From Flavobacteriales bacterium (GTDB lineage: Bacteria > Bacteroidota > Bacteroidia > Flavobacteriales_D > Parvicellaceae), in the NCBI GenBank assembly GCA_026993705.1, contig JALWSJ010000098.1, positions 1,827 to 7,600 on the forward strand: a stretch of DNA of 5,774 nucleotides, in the 5' to 3' direction. The notes beneath the pieces were generated by a model, which worked only from the letters and a program-made list of their open reading frames with translations, ran no database searches and was not told the DNA's origin. Shown in pieces: positions 1 through 5,774 of the stretch. Both the position numbers and the translations under genes were made by a program. Each line of letters opens with the position of its first letter. Position 1 is the first letter of the stretch.

Positions 1-874
1 CAAAATACCCCGATTTATGGTCTTCGTTTTCAAAATAATTAAAATCATTATAGTTGGAGTTAATCGGTTCAGGTAACAACTCCGGTTTAGACCATTTCCC
101 TTCATCAAAAACACATTTGTAAATATCCAACTTTCCAATCCCTCCTTTCCTGTCCGAAGAAAAATATAATATATTATCTCCTACAAAAAATGGAAACGTT
201 TCAACCGCTTCTGTATTGAAAGTTATTCCCAAATTTTGAGGTGCCGTCCATTGCCCATTCTTTTTTCTGCAATAATACAAATCAGACATTCCTTCACCGG
301 CTATATTATCAGAACTGAAAACCAACATATCAGAAGATGAATTAACTGTTGGATAACCAACATTGAAACGAGTATCATTAAATCTAAAAGGAGTCACTTC
401 TTTCCATTCTCCATTGATAAGACGAGCAGAGTAAATACCAAATCGACCTATTTTATTTTTAGATACTTTAGTTCGAGAATTAGAAGTAAAATACAAAAGA
501 GAATCGTTCTCAAAGAAAATAGAAACTTCGTCAAATTTACCATTAATACTATCGGAAAGAGCAAAAGTACGTGCCTTCACTTTATGCTCCTCTTTAATTT
601 GGACTTTGTATAAATCAAAAAAGTTAAATCCATCCTCCGTTTGAACCGAATATACTGTATTTCTTCGTTTATTCGAAGCAAAATACAACCAACCGTTCTT
701 AGCAAATGGAGCAAAAGAACTTTCCTCAAATTCATTTACTTTTACCGGTTTTACTTTAATTTCTTGAGCATGAATACTAAAAAAAGTCCCCATCAAAATA
801 CAAACAGCCAAAATTAACTTTAGCTGTCTCCTAAAAAAGTCTAGATGATGTTCTATAACGGTGTACAAAGTCAT
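1..874 (-). CDS. PD40 (WD40-like) repeat protein, probable OmpA-family T9SS-associated protein; C-terminus cut off by the window edge
   Basis: The reading frame is open from an ATG at 874-872 to the left edge, giving 291 complete codons. An in-frame TAA (880-878) lies two codons upstream, so this is the only ATG able to supply a whole signal peptide: a long n-region ending RRQLK (residues 15-19), a hydrophobic core LILAVCILMGTFF (20-32), and a likely cleavage after IHA (34-36) before QE. The mature part holds at least four PD40-like motifs of the form LYF-[AST]-S-[ND]: LYFASNKR (63-70), LYFTSNSR (127-134), LVFSSD near 182, and LYFSSDRKGG near 235 followed by LDIYKC. The last closely matches the SSDRxGGxGxxDIY signature of Bacteroidota PD40/OmpA proteins. 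In that family the propeller is usually followed by a carboxypeptidase-regulatory-like fold and a C-terminal OmpA domain that binds peptidoglycan; neither is visible here, so the OmpA assignment is inferred. The gene overlaps the end of the porP-like gene by 44 bp, suggesting co-transcription and perhaps coupled translation. A role in anchoring or assembling T9SS surface machinery is inferred from family and context. Confidence 0.85.
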   Translation of the reverse strand, partial: MTLYTVIEHHLDFFRRQLKLILAVCILMGTFFSIHAQEIKVKPVKVNEFEESSFAPFAKNGWLYFASNKRRNTVYSVQTEDGFNFFDLYKVQIKEEHKVKARTFALSDSINGKFDEVSIFFENDSLLYFTSNSRTKVSKNKIGRFGIYSARLINGEWKEVTPFRFNDTRFNVGYPTVNSSSDMLVFSSDNIAGEGMSDLYYCRKKNGQWTAPQNLGITFNTEAVETFPFFVGDNILYFSSDRKGGIGKLDIYKCVFDEGKWSKPELLPEPINSNYNDFNYFENEDHKSGYF

Positions 875-1709
875 ACCTTAGTATTAATTCATGAGAGCCG
901 GAAGTGTATTTAGATAATTTTCCCGCTACATAATCATAGCTATACATTACTAAAAACTGGCTCTTTGGTTTAAAACCCAAACCTGCAATAATACTGCCAT
1001 TTGTTCGATAGCCCAAATTTACTAAAAATTGTTCTTTGTACGACGTATAAGTTGCTAATTCAACTTGTTTTATTTGCAAAGTGTTTGCTTTTAACAAAAT
1101 AGAAGGGGCAAATTCCCAATCTCTATTTATTTTTTTTGTGTATTGAAAGTAGGTTATAAGATTAGCAAATCTTTTTTCTTTTATCAAATCATTAACCGAA
1201 ATACCAAATGTAATTTTCTTATTATATAAAATTGTACCTGCACCCAATTTAAACTTATTTACATTTTGAAACTGACCTGAAAAAGCATTATCCACATCAT
1301 TTATTAACTCTAACTCAGAGCGATTAAACTTCCTGTTTTCCATACCTGCATTCACACCAAAAGCCAATTTGGTCTTACGACTTATCCTTATGCGATACGA
1401 ATAATTCAACTGCAATCCATTGGTTGATGTCGCTCCTATTTTATCATGATAATATACACCGCCAATACCAAATCTTTGCTTGCTCAAAGGACTATCAAAA
1501 GCCATCATTTGAGTTGAAGGTGCTCCTTTTACCCTCACCCATTGTTTACGCAATCCAGTATAAGCAACCATATGATTTTTCATACCCGCACCCGCAGGAT
1601 TATAAAACTGATTAGATTTAAAATATCCATTCATCAGAGGAATGTATTGAGATGAAACCGTCAACTCAAATAATACTATAAATAATATGCCTAGTCCAAA
1701 CTTTTTCAT
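831..1709 (-). CDS. PorP/SprF family type IX secretion system outer-membrane protein
   Basis: This 292-residue protein has the usual length of the PorP/SprF family. The signal peptide is MKKFGLGILFIVLFELTVSS, with likely cleavage before Q21. Family landmarks are visible: NPAGAG at 37-42, the RKQW element at 54-57 followed by KGAP and a serine/threonine-rich stretch, and near the C-terminus YSYDY (256-260) with KYTSGSHELILRYDF (267-281), which matches the family's C-terminal YDY...GSHE.xLxY pattern. Alternating polar and hydrophobic segments throughout fit an outer-membrane beta-barrel. In Flavobacterium johnsoniae, SprF is needed for surface export of the adhesin SprB, and PorP is a component of the Porphyromonas gingivalis system. 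By analogy this copy probably serves the large protein encoded just upstream. The ATG lies 4 bp after the adhesin stop (TAA GGAG ATG), so the two genes form one transcription unit; GGAG abuts the ATG and is too close to act as a standard ribosome binding site. I give no symbol because porP/sprF paralogues are numerous and this one may not be orthologous to the named genes. Confidence 0.92.
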   Translation of the reverse strand: MKKFGLGILFIVLFELTVSSQYIPLMNGYFKSNQFYNPAGAGMKNHMVAYTGLRKQWVRVKGAPSTQMMAFDSPLSKQRFGIGGVYYHDKIGATSTNGLQLNYSYRIRISRKTKLAFGVNAGMENRKFNRSELELINDVDNAFSGQFQNVNKFKLGAGTILYNKKITFGISVNDLIKEKRFANLITYFQYTKKINRDWEFAPSILLKANTLQIKQVELATYTSYKEQFLVNLGYRTNGSIIAGLGFKPKSQFLVMYSYDYVAGKLSKYTSGSHELILRYDFVHRYRTSSRLF

Positions 1710-1713
1710 CTCC

Positions 1714-4700
1714 TTATCTTCTTAGTTCAATATAACCGGTATATTCCTTATTATTAATTTTCAAAATATAAAAATAAGTATCCTCAACCACATCTTTCCC
1801 CTTATGTTTTCCATCCCAGTATTGACCGGAAGAATCTGTAAAAAACAAAACTTCTCCCCACCTATCTAAGATAGTCAATTCAGCATCGGAATGTAAATCA
1901 AAACCTACAATTTCAAATACATCATTCACACCATCTCCATTTGGAGAGAAGGCGTTAGGTACTTGTAAGAAATTATAAAAAATTTGAACCTCTGCACTAT
2001 CCGGAGGACATATTCCATTACTTATTGTCCATTGAAAAATATTCAATCCTAAATTCAATCCATACACCCACGTATTATAAGCCGTACTATCATCAATTTG
2101 TCCATCTGAATCGATTATTGTCCAATATCCTGTTCCATAAGGTAAGGAAGCATCTAATTGAACTTCATTTTCTTCTACTGTTATATTTTCGCCTGCATAA
2201 GCCGTTGGCTGTTCATAAAACACAATTTCAACAGTATCTGTTTTTAGACATTGGTCTTTACTCAGCTTCCATACAAAATTATACTCACCGTTATTCGGTA
2301 CATTAACAATAGCTGTATTTAGCCCATTACTCGGTGCATACGTTTCATTATATTGCGACACCCAATTACTGTTAACACCGTTAGGTGCAACACCTGCATT
2401 TAAACCATACGATAATCCACAAATTGTATCATCTACACCTGCATTCGCCGTAAAATTATAAACGCCAATATATACCGTATCAGATTTTAAACAAGCTCCT
2501 ATCCCTACCGAATAAACAACTTCATTAGCCGGCGATGGTGTTACCGAATCGGGGTAAAAAACTCCATTAATAATTCCCGAACCACTCCATGTTCCTCCAC
2601 TAGGCGACTCAAAGTTTGCTAATAAAATAGAGTCCGAATCAAAGCAAACTCCTTTAGGAATATCATTACCAATTTGTACATTCGTACTATTCACCACATC
2701 AATCGTAAAACTACATTGATTTGTATTTCCGGAAACATCAGTAACGGTATAAGTCAAAGTAGTAGTTCCTAAAGGAAACTGAGCACCGGAATACAATCCT
2801 GTATTACTTGTTTCCGTAACATTAAAAACAGAACAATTATCATTCACTTGCACCGTATCAAATTCTACCATTTTGCTACAAGTAGTAACATCAACTTCAA
2901 CGGTTTTATTAAGCGGGCAATTTATTGTCGGTGAAATTGTGTCATTAACACGATAATAAAATCTACATGTATCTGAATTTCCGGCATCGTCTATTGCTAC
3001 ATAGGTTCTTACATGTAATCCTGTAGTATCCGAAGTTCCTTCAAGGGTTCCGCTATCCAAAAATAACGTATATCCACAATTATCAAAAACATCCATTTGA
3101 GGAGACTGAACTAGAACATAACAAGAAAACGCATCTACATATTCATCAGTTGTATCGGAAGAACAAGACAAAAATGAAGGTGGCGTAGCATCCACAACAA
3201 TAACATCGTATTGACAAGTTGATAAATTATTAGAAAGATCAGAAACCGAGTATTCCAAAGTAGTAGTACCAACCGGAAATATACTATCCTGTGGTATATT
3301 GGAAGGAGGTACAATTGGCGTTATACTACAATTGTCCGATGCACTTACACTAGGTAAATTAACATACTCACTGCACGAGGTAGCACTTGCCGATGTTGGT
3401 ACTGTAATTGTAGAAGGACAAGTAATATTGGGCGAAATTGTATCTAAAATTGTTACGACAAATTTACAAGTATCATTATCATTAAAACCATCACTCAATA
3501 CATACATAACCGTATCTTTCCCTACACCAAAAGCCGTCCCCGGTGCTCCTCCTGAAATTTGAGAACTATTTCCTCCTCCACAACCATTTGTAGTGAAATT
3601 TGAATTTGGATTGGGATAATTATAAATAACCGAACAGTTGTTACTTCCAACATACAAAATCGTATCACTTGGGCAATTCGTATATTGTGGCGGAGTAGCC
3701 GGACTTATAGTAAAAGTAATCGTATCAGCACAAACTGAAGATAAAGCATATACCACAGTATGGCTACCCGATGGACTAGCCCAAGGATTTATAACTCCGG
3801 AGTTACTATTTATATTCAACCCATTTGTACTAAATTCAGAAAATGTTCCACCCGTAGTTCCATTTATAACCGGAACGACAGAAGTTTGCTCTTTACAAAT
3901 ACTCGAAGGATAAGTTACAGAAGCATTACAAGGGTTCAACAAACTTAAAAAACCATCTTCATCGCTACTACTACTTGTATTTACGACTATATCCATATCA
4001 AAATTTGCGGTTGAAACAGCAAATCCTCCGCCTGCATAGATTGAATCTCCATAAAAACTTAAGCCTTTTACCATTTCACGACTAGAAGATCCTCCTCCAT
4101 AGATAGCTGAATTACTTTGATAAGTTAAATTAGCCGAATCATATACTGCTACAAAGGCATCTATCCCATTTTGATAGTTAAAATTATCAGAACCATCAAA
4201 AGTAAATGGATTAAACGTCCAACCACCGGCAAGTATAGCCCCCGAACGATTATGTGTAAGCGAAGAGAATATAGACAAACTTGGAGCACCCGTATTTAAT
4301 GTTGAGGATAAAGTATTACTCAGAGGAACTCCAGTTATATCGTGTTTAGAAATAAACAAATTTTGTCCTCCAACACCAGTGACAGGCGACATACCATCAA
4401 AAGAAACATTATCAGACACTGAACCTGAAATATAAAGTCTATCATTATAAAACATAATATCACCTATATCTTCTACCGAAGGACTACTAATGCTTTTCAA
4501 AAAACCGGAAGAATTAAACCTCCCATTATTTACTTTAATTCCCGCATAAAACAAATCTGTACCTTGACCAGTTGTCAGCCATGAAGTGGTGTTTGAATTA
4601 AACCCTTTCTCTATATAAAACCTAATCTTAACATTAAAATTCCCCAACAAAAATACATAACTCGAACCCGATATTAATCCTTGACTTAATTTACCTGCCA

Positions 4701-5415
4701 ACTGCTGAACATCACCTTCAGAACGACTTCTCCAACTAATAAGAGTAGAATTGATATTTCTACAAGCAACAAAAATCTGATTTTGACTTTGATTCGTTCC
4801 AAAATCAATAAACATACTCCCCAACTCCATTGCATAAAAAAAAGTCCCACAATATACTATCTTTCCGGTTCCACCTACAATAACTAAATCCGTTACCCTA
4901 TCATCTCCGTGCCCTCCATCAACATGAGCCCATGCAAATACACCGTTTGCATGATATTTTGCTAATATTGCATTTTGGTTTAGATGAATAGAAGAACTAT
5001 AACTAAACGCATCTCCATTATTATCCCCATTAAAATCAACATCGTGTTCACCATATCCCCCAACAAATACATCCCCCGAATTTTGTTCAACATCAACAGC
5101 TAAGAGTTCATCTGTTCCAACCTCTCCTACTGATTTTACCCACTGAATACTACCACTCAAATCAAATTTTGCTAAAAAACCATCCAAACCTCCATGAGAA
5201 GTCATAGAACCAAAATCACCAGAAATAGTTCCTTCAAATCCACCAACAACATATACGTAACCACGTGCACTATCAACCGCAACATCATTTACCTGTTGTA
5301 TATTTGAACCACTTGACTCATTGGCTATTTTTGCCCACATCCAACTATAATCTTGGGCTGAATAACTGCCAACAATACATAAAACAAACAAAACTAAGGG
5401 TAAAATTCTTTTCAT
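1714..5415 (-). CDS. Large secreted adhesin-like protein: SBBP-type beta-propeller, HYR repeats, Ig-like modules and C-terminal T9SS type B (CHU_C) sorting domain
   Basis: The protein has 1233 residues. Residues 1-20 (MKRILPLVLFVLCIVGSYSA) are a signal peptide. Residues about 45-495 contain seven repeats of a paired pattern, an xVYVGGxF...DFG-type strand followed by a GFLAKFDxxG-type strand, typical of SBBP beta-propeller repeats. Residues about 496-575 form an Ig-like module with cysteines at 496 and 562. Four HYR domains follow, each opening at a CP or CS (C581, C666, C751, C833) and the last closing at C901. Three Ig/PKD-like modules occupy about 915-1146. The C-terminal domain (1152-1233) starts VPNAFSPNGDGVNDVFEI, contains LDRWGEVLF and YWDGKHKGK, and ends YTGYIELRR. 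This is the gliding-motility-associated C-terminal domain that routes proteins through the T9SS in Bacteroidota. Export to the cell surface is therefore well supported; the ligand and any adhesive function are inferred from the architecture, and no catalytic motif was seen. The start is the only ATG that gives a proper signal peptide, with no clear Shine-Dalgarno upstream. A PorP/SprF-like gene follows after 4 bp. Confidence 0.93.
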   Translation of the reverse strand: MKRILPLVLFVLCIVGSYSAQDYSWMWAKIANESSGSNIQQVNDVAVDSARGYVYVVGGFEGTISGDFGSMTSHGGLDGFLAKFDLSGSIQWVKSVGEVGTDELLAVDVEQNSGDVFVGGYGEHDVDFNGDNNGDAFSYSSSIHLNQNAILAKYHANGVFAWAHVDGGHGDDRVTDLVIVGGTGKIVYCGTFFYAMELGSMFIDFGTNQSQNQIFVACRNINSTLISWRSRSEGDVQQLAGKLSQGLISGSSYVFLLGNFNVKIRFYIEKGFNSNTTSWLTTGQGTDLFYAGIKVNNGRFNSSGFLKSISSPSVEDIGDIMFYNDRLYISGSVSDNVSFDGMSPVTGVGGQNLFISKHDITGVPLSNTLSSTLNTGAPSLSIFSSLTHNRSGAILAGGWTFNPFTFDGSDNFNYQNGIDAFVAVYDSANLTYQSNSAIYGGGSSSREMVKGLSFYGDSIYAGGGFAVSTANFDMDIVVNTSSSSDEDGFLSLLNPCNASVTYPSSICKEQTSVVPVINGTTGGTFSEFSTNGLNINSNSGVINPWASPSGSHTVVYALSSVCADTITFTISPATPPQYTNCPSDTILYVGSNNCSVIYNYPNPNSNFTTNGCGGGNSSQISGGAPGTAFGVGKDTVMYVLSDGFNDNDTCKFVVTILDTISPNITCPSTITVPTSASATSCSEYVNLPSVSASDNCSITPIVPPSNIPQDSIFPVGTTTLEYSVSDLSNNLSTCQYDVIVVDATPPSFLSCSSDTTDEYVDAFSCYVLVQSPQMDVFDNCGYTLFLDSGTLEGTSDTTGLHVRTYVAIDDAGNSDTCRFYYRVNDTISPTINCPLNKTVEVDVTTCSKMVEFDTVQVNDNCSVFNVTETSNTGLYSGAQFPLGTTTLTYTVTDVSGNTNQCSFTIDVVNSTNVQIGNDIPKGVCFDSDSILLANFESPSGGTWSGSGIINGVFYPDSVTPSPANEVVYSVGIGACLKSDTVYIGVYNFTANAGVDDTICGLSYGLNAGVAPNGVNSNWVSQYNETYAPSNGLNTAIVNVPNNGEYNFVWKLSKDQCLKTDTVEIVFYEQPTAYAGENITVEENEVQLDASLPYGTGYWTIIDSDGQIDDSTAYNTWVYGLNLGLNIFQWTISNGICPPDSAEVQIFYNFLQVPNAFSPNGDGVNDVFEIVGFDLHSDAELTILDRWGEVLFFTDSSGQYWDGKHKGKDVVEDTYFYILKINNKEYTGYIELRR
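1717..1962 (-). other. Segment encoding the T9SS type B sorting domain (CHU_C, gliding motility-associated C-terminal domain)
   Basis: This segment encodes residues 1152-1233 of the large protein. Diagnostic elements, in order, are PNAFSPNGDGVNDVF, a hydrophobic strand ending LTILDRWGEVLF, YWDGKHKGKDV, then DTYFYILKI and the final strand YTGYIELRR. Its 82 residues match the usual size of this domain. In characterised flavobacteria, domains of this type direct export through the T9SS and often depend on a co-encoded SprF-like protein, which is what the next gene supplies. Confidence 0.93.
2713..3690 (-). repeat. Segment encoding four tandem HYR domains, each with four cysteines
   Basis: Residues about 576-901 of the large protein form four tandem units of 82-85 residues. 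Each has cysteines in matching places: 581/594/612/650, 666/681/696/734, 751/765/780/817 and 833/846/861/901. The boundary DTISPxIxCP recurs between units (LDTISPNITCP and NDTISPTINCP), and units 2 to 4 share VxDxxxNxxxC before the final strand. HYR is an Ig-like fold linked to cell adhesion and is common in Bacteroidota surface proteins. Unit 1 is the most divergent, with a GCGGGNSS insertion-like stretch and no clear DNC. Two disulfides per unit are plausible after export but are not proven. Confidence 0.88.
3931..5283 (-). repeat. Segment encoding a seven-blade SBBP-like beta-propeller
   Basis: Residues about 45-495 contain seven copies of a two-part motif. The first part is a glycine-rich strand: VYVVGGFEG (54-62), DVFVGGYGE (115-123), KIVYCGTFF (185-193), YVFLLGNF (253-260), RLYISGSVS (326-334), AILAGGWTF (393-401) and SIYAGGGFA (458-466). 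The second is a GFLAKFD-like strand: GFLAKFD (79-85), AILAKYH (149-155), IFVACRN (214-220), LFYAGIK (288-294), LFISKHD (353-359), AFVAVYD (420-426) and GFLSLLN (488-494). Spacing of the second part is 65-74 residues. Seven copies equal the blade number expected for one closed propeller. The fold is inferred from the pattern, not demonstrated. Confidence 0.75.
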
Positions 5416-5697
5416 AGTAAATGTAAATTTAGTAAAATAATTTTATTTCAACTAATCTTTGACCAATAATTCCCGCTAGAAAACTAATACTTACTTTAAA
5501 TACGTAAGATTTCTCGCACAGTTTTTATACACGTATAACAAAGCATCAGCTAAGATGTGTATCACAAAAAAAACATTGTCAATCATGATGAATATTTTTA
5601 CTTTGAAATTGAATTTTACTTGAGGAAACAAATTATACCATTTAAATATTGAAAAATCCCTTATAAAGCATTTTTATTTTTCTTATTCTTCTTCATG
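5416..5697. other. Non-coding, AT-rich leader region upstream of the adhesin gene
   Basis: I see no convincing gene on either strand in these 282 bases: frames are short, without homology features or sensible starts. The region contains a 14-bp palindrome TTATAC-AC-GTATAA (5525-5538), an 8-bp palindrome ATCATGAT (5582-5589), and an 8-base A run (5566-5573). It is bounded on the right by an intrinsic terminator, so the operon promoter most probably lies inside it. Confidence 0.6.
5424..5451 (-). promoter_or_regulatory. Weak candidate Bacteroidota-type promoter for the adhesin operon
   Basis: On the minus strand a TTG (5451-5449) is separated by 17 bases from TAAATTTA (5431-5424). This resembles the flavobacterial consensus TTG...TAnnTTTG, with one mismatch at the last base. 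It would give a very short leader before the ATG at 5415. Another weak candidate is TATAATTTG at 5637-5629, which has no good upstream TTG but would start transcription just past the hairpin at 5698-5730. In sequence this AT-rich, chance matches are likely, so neither is secure. Confidence 0.2.
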
Positions 5698-5730
5698 AAA
5701 ATCTTCCATAGCTCGGCTATGGAAGATTTT
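5698..5730. terminator. Perfect hairpin, probable bidirectional intrinsic terminator
   Basis: The left arm AAAATCTTCCATAGC (5698-5712) and the right arm GCTATGGAAGATTTT (5716-5730) are exact reverse complements around a 3-base loop, TCG. A G:U wobble (5697/5731) and two further pairs (5696/5732 and 5695/5733) can extend the stem. Each strand reads into a T-run (TTTTTATT on plus, TTTTC on minus), and the A and T runs are part of the stem, as in bidirectional terminators. It most likely ends a minus-strand gene lying beyond the right edge and insulates the adhesin operon. No plus-strand gene in the window ends at it. Confidence 0.78.
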
Positions 5731-5774
5731 TATTCATCGTCTAAGAAAAATAAACTCCGTTTTCTTCTCGCTCA

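Noticed and set aside
1424..1615. Plus-strand open frame of 63 codons inside the porP-like gene
   Set aside because: It is antisense to a well-supported family member, has no signal, domain or start context, and its composition is that of a shadow frame.
2025..2306. Plus-strand open frame of 93 codons within the adhesin gene
   Set aside because: It lies wholly opposite the Ig-like modules of the adhesin and its residue make-up (many H, Y, L) is typical of the complement of AT-rich coding DNA.
3299..3562. Plus-strand open frame of 87 codons opposite the HYR array
   Set aside because: Its apparent hydrophobic repeats simply mirror the repeated HYR codons on the other strand; no independent evidence of coding.
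2713..3690. DNA-level repeats in the adhesin as a CRISPR array or mobile repeat
   Set aside because: The periodicity is at protein level (82-85 residue HYR units) with diverged nucleotides and a continuous reading frame; no identical short repeats with spacers were seen.
3638..3948. Two overlapping plus-strand open frames opposite the Ig-like/HYR junction
   Set aside because: Both are antisense to continuous, recognisable protein domains and overlap one another in different frames.
5556..5566. TGTG-TAT-CACA inverted repeat as a CRP-type site
   Set aside because: The half-sites are only 4 bp and the 3-base spacer does not match the TGTGA-N6-TCACA spacing of CRP/FNR sites.
5566..5573. Run of eight A residues in the leader as a possible phase-variable tract
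   Set aside because: It is short, lies outside any reading frame and outside a convincing promoter spacer, and such runs are common in DNA this AT-rich.

Overview
The window is AT-rich, almost fully coding on the minus strand, and comes from a member of the Bacteroidota. No species can be named from the sequence. Three things support the phylum: a C-terminal gliding-motility/type IX secretion (T9SS) sorting domain of the CHU_C kind, a PorP/SprF-family outer-membrane protein, and a periplasmic or surface protein with PD40 (WD40-like) repeats. This combination is essentially confined to that phylum. Start codons lack a well-spaced Shine-Dalgarno sequence, which is also usual there.

All genes read from right to left. 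From the 5' side of the operon: 5731-5774 may hold the last codons of an unidentified upstream gene. A perfect 15-bp hairpin at 5698-5730 looks like an intrinsic terminator. A non-coding leader of about 280 bp follows (5416-5697). Then come a 1233-residue secreted modular adhesin-like protein (5415-1714), a 292-residue PorP/SprF-like protein (1709-831) that starts 4 bp after the adhesin stop, and the N-terminal 291 codons of a PD40 protein (874 to the left edge) that overlaps the porP-like gene by 44 bp.

The adhesin can be read in detail: signal peptide, seven SBBP-like blades (probably one complete beta-propeller), one Ig-like module, four HYR repeats each with four cysteines, three more Ig/PKD-like modules, and the 82-residue sorting domain. 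The likely logic is that the large protein crosses the outer membrane through the T9SS, guided by its C-terminal domain. The PorP/SprF-like protein would be its dedicated outer-membrane partner, and the PD40 protein (probably OmpA-family, with its peptidoglycan-binding domain beyond the left edge) would anchor the assembly in the periplasm. Roles are inferred from family and gene order.

I found no CRISPR array, insertion sequence, tRNA, rRNA or phage gene. The locus is a recognisable type of T9SS adhesin cassette and not an obviously new system. The points most worth a second look are the architecture of the adhesin, the overlapping start of the third gene, and the isolated leader with its perfect terminator.
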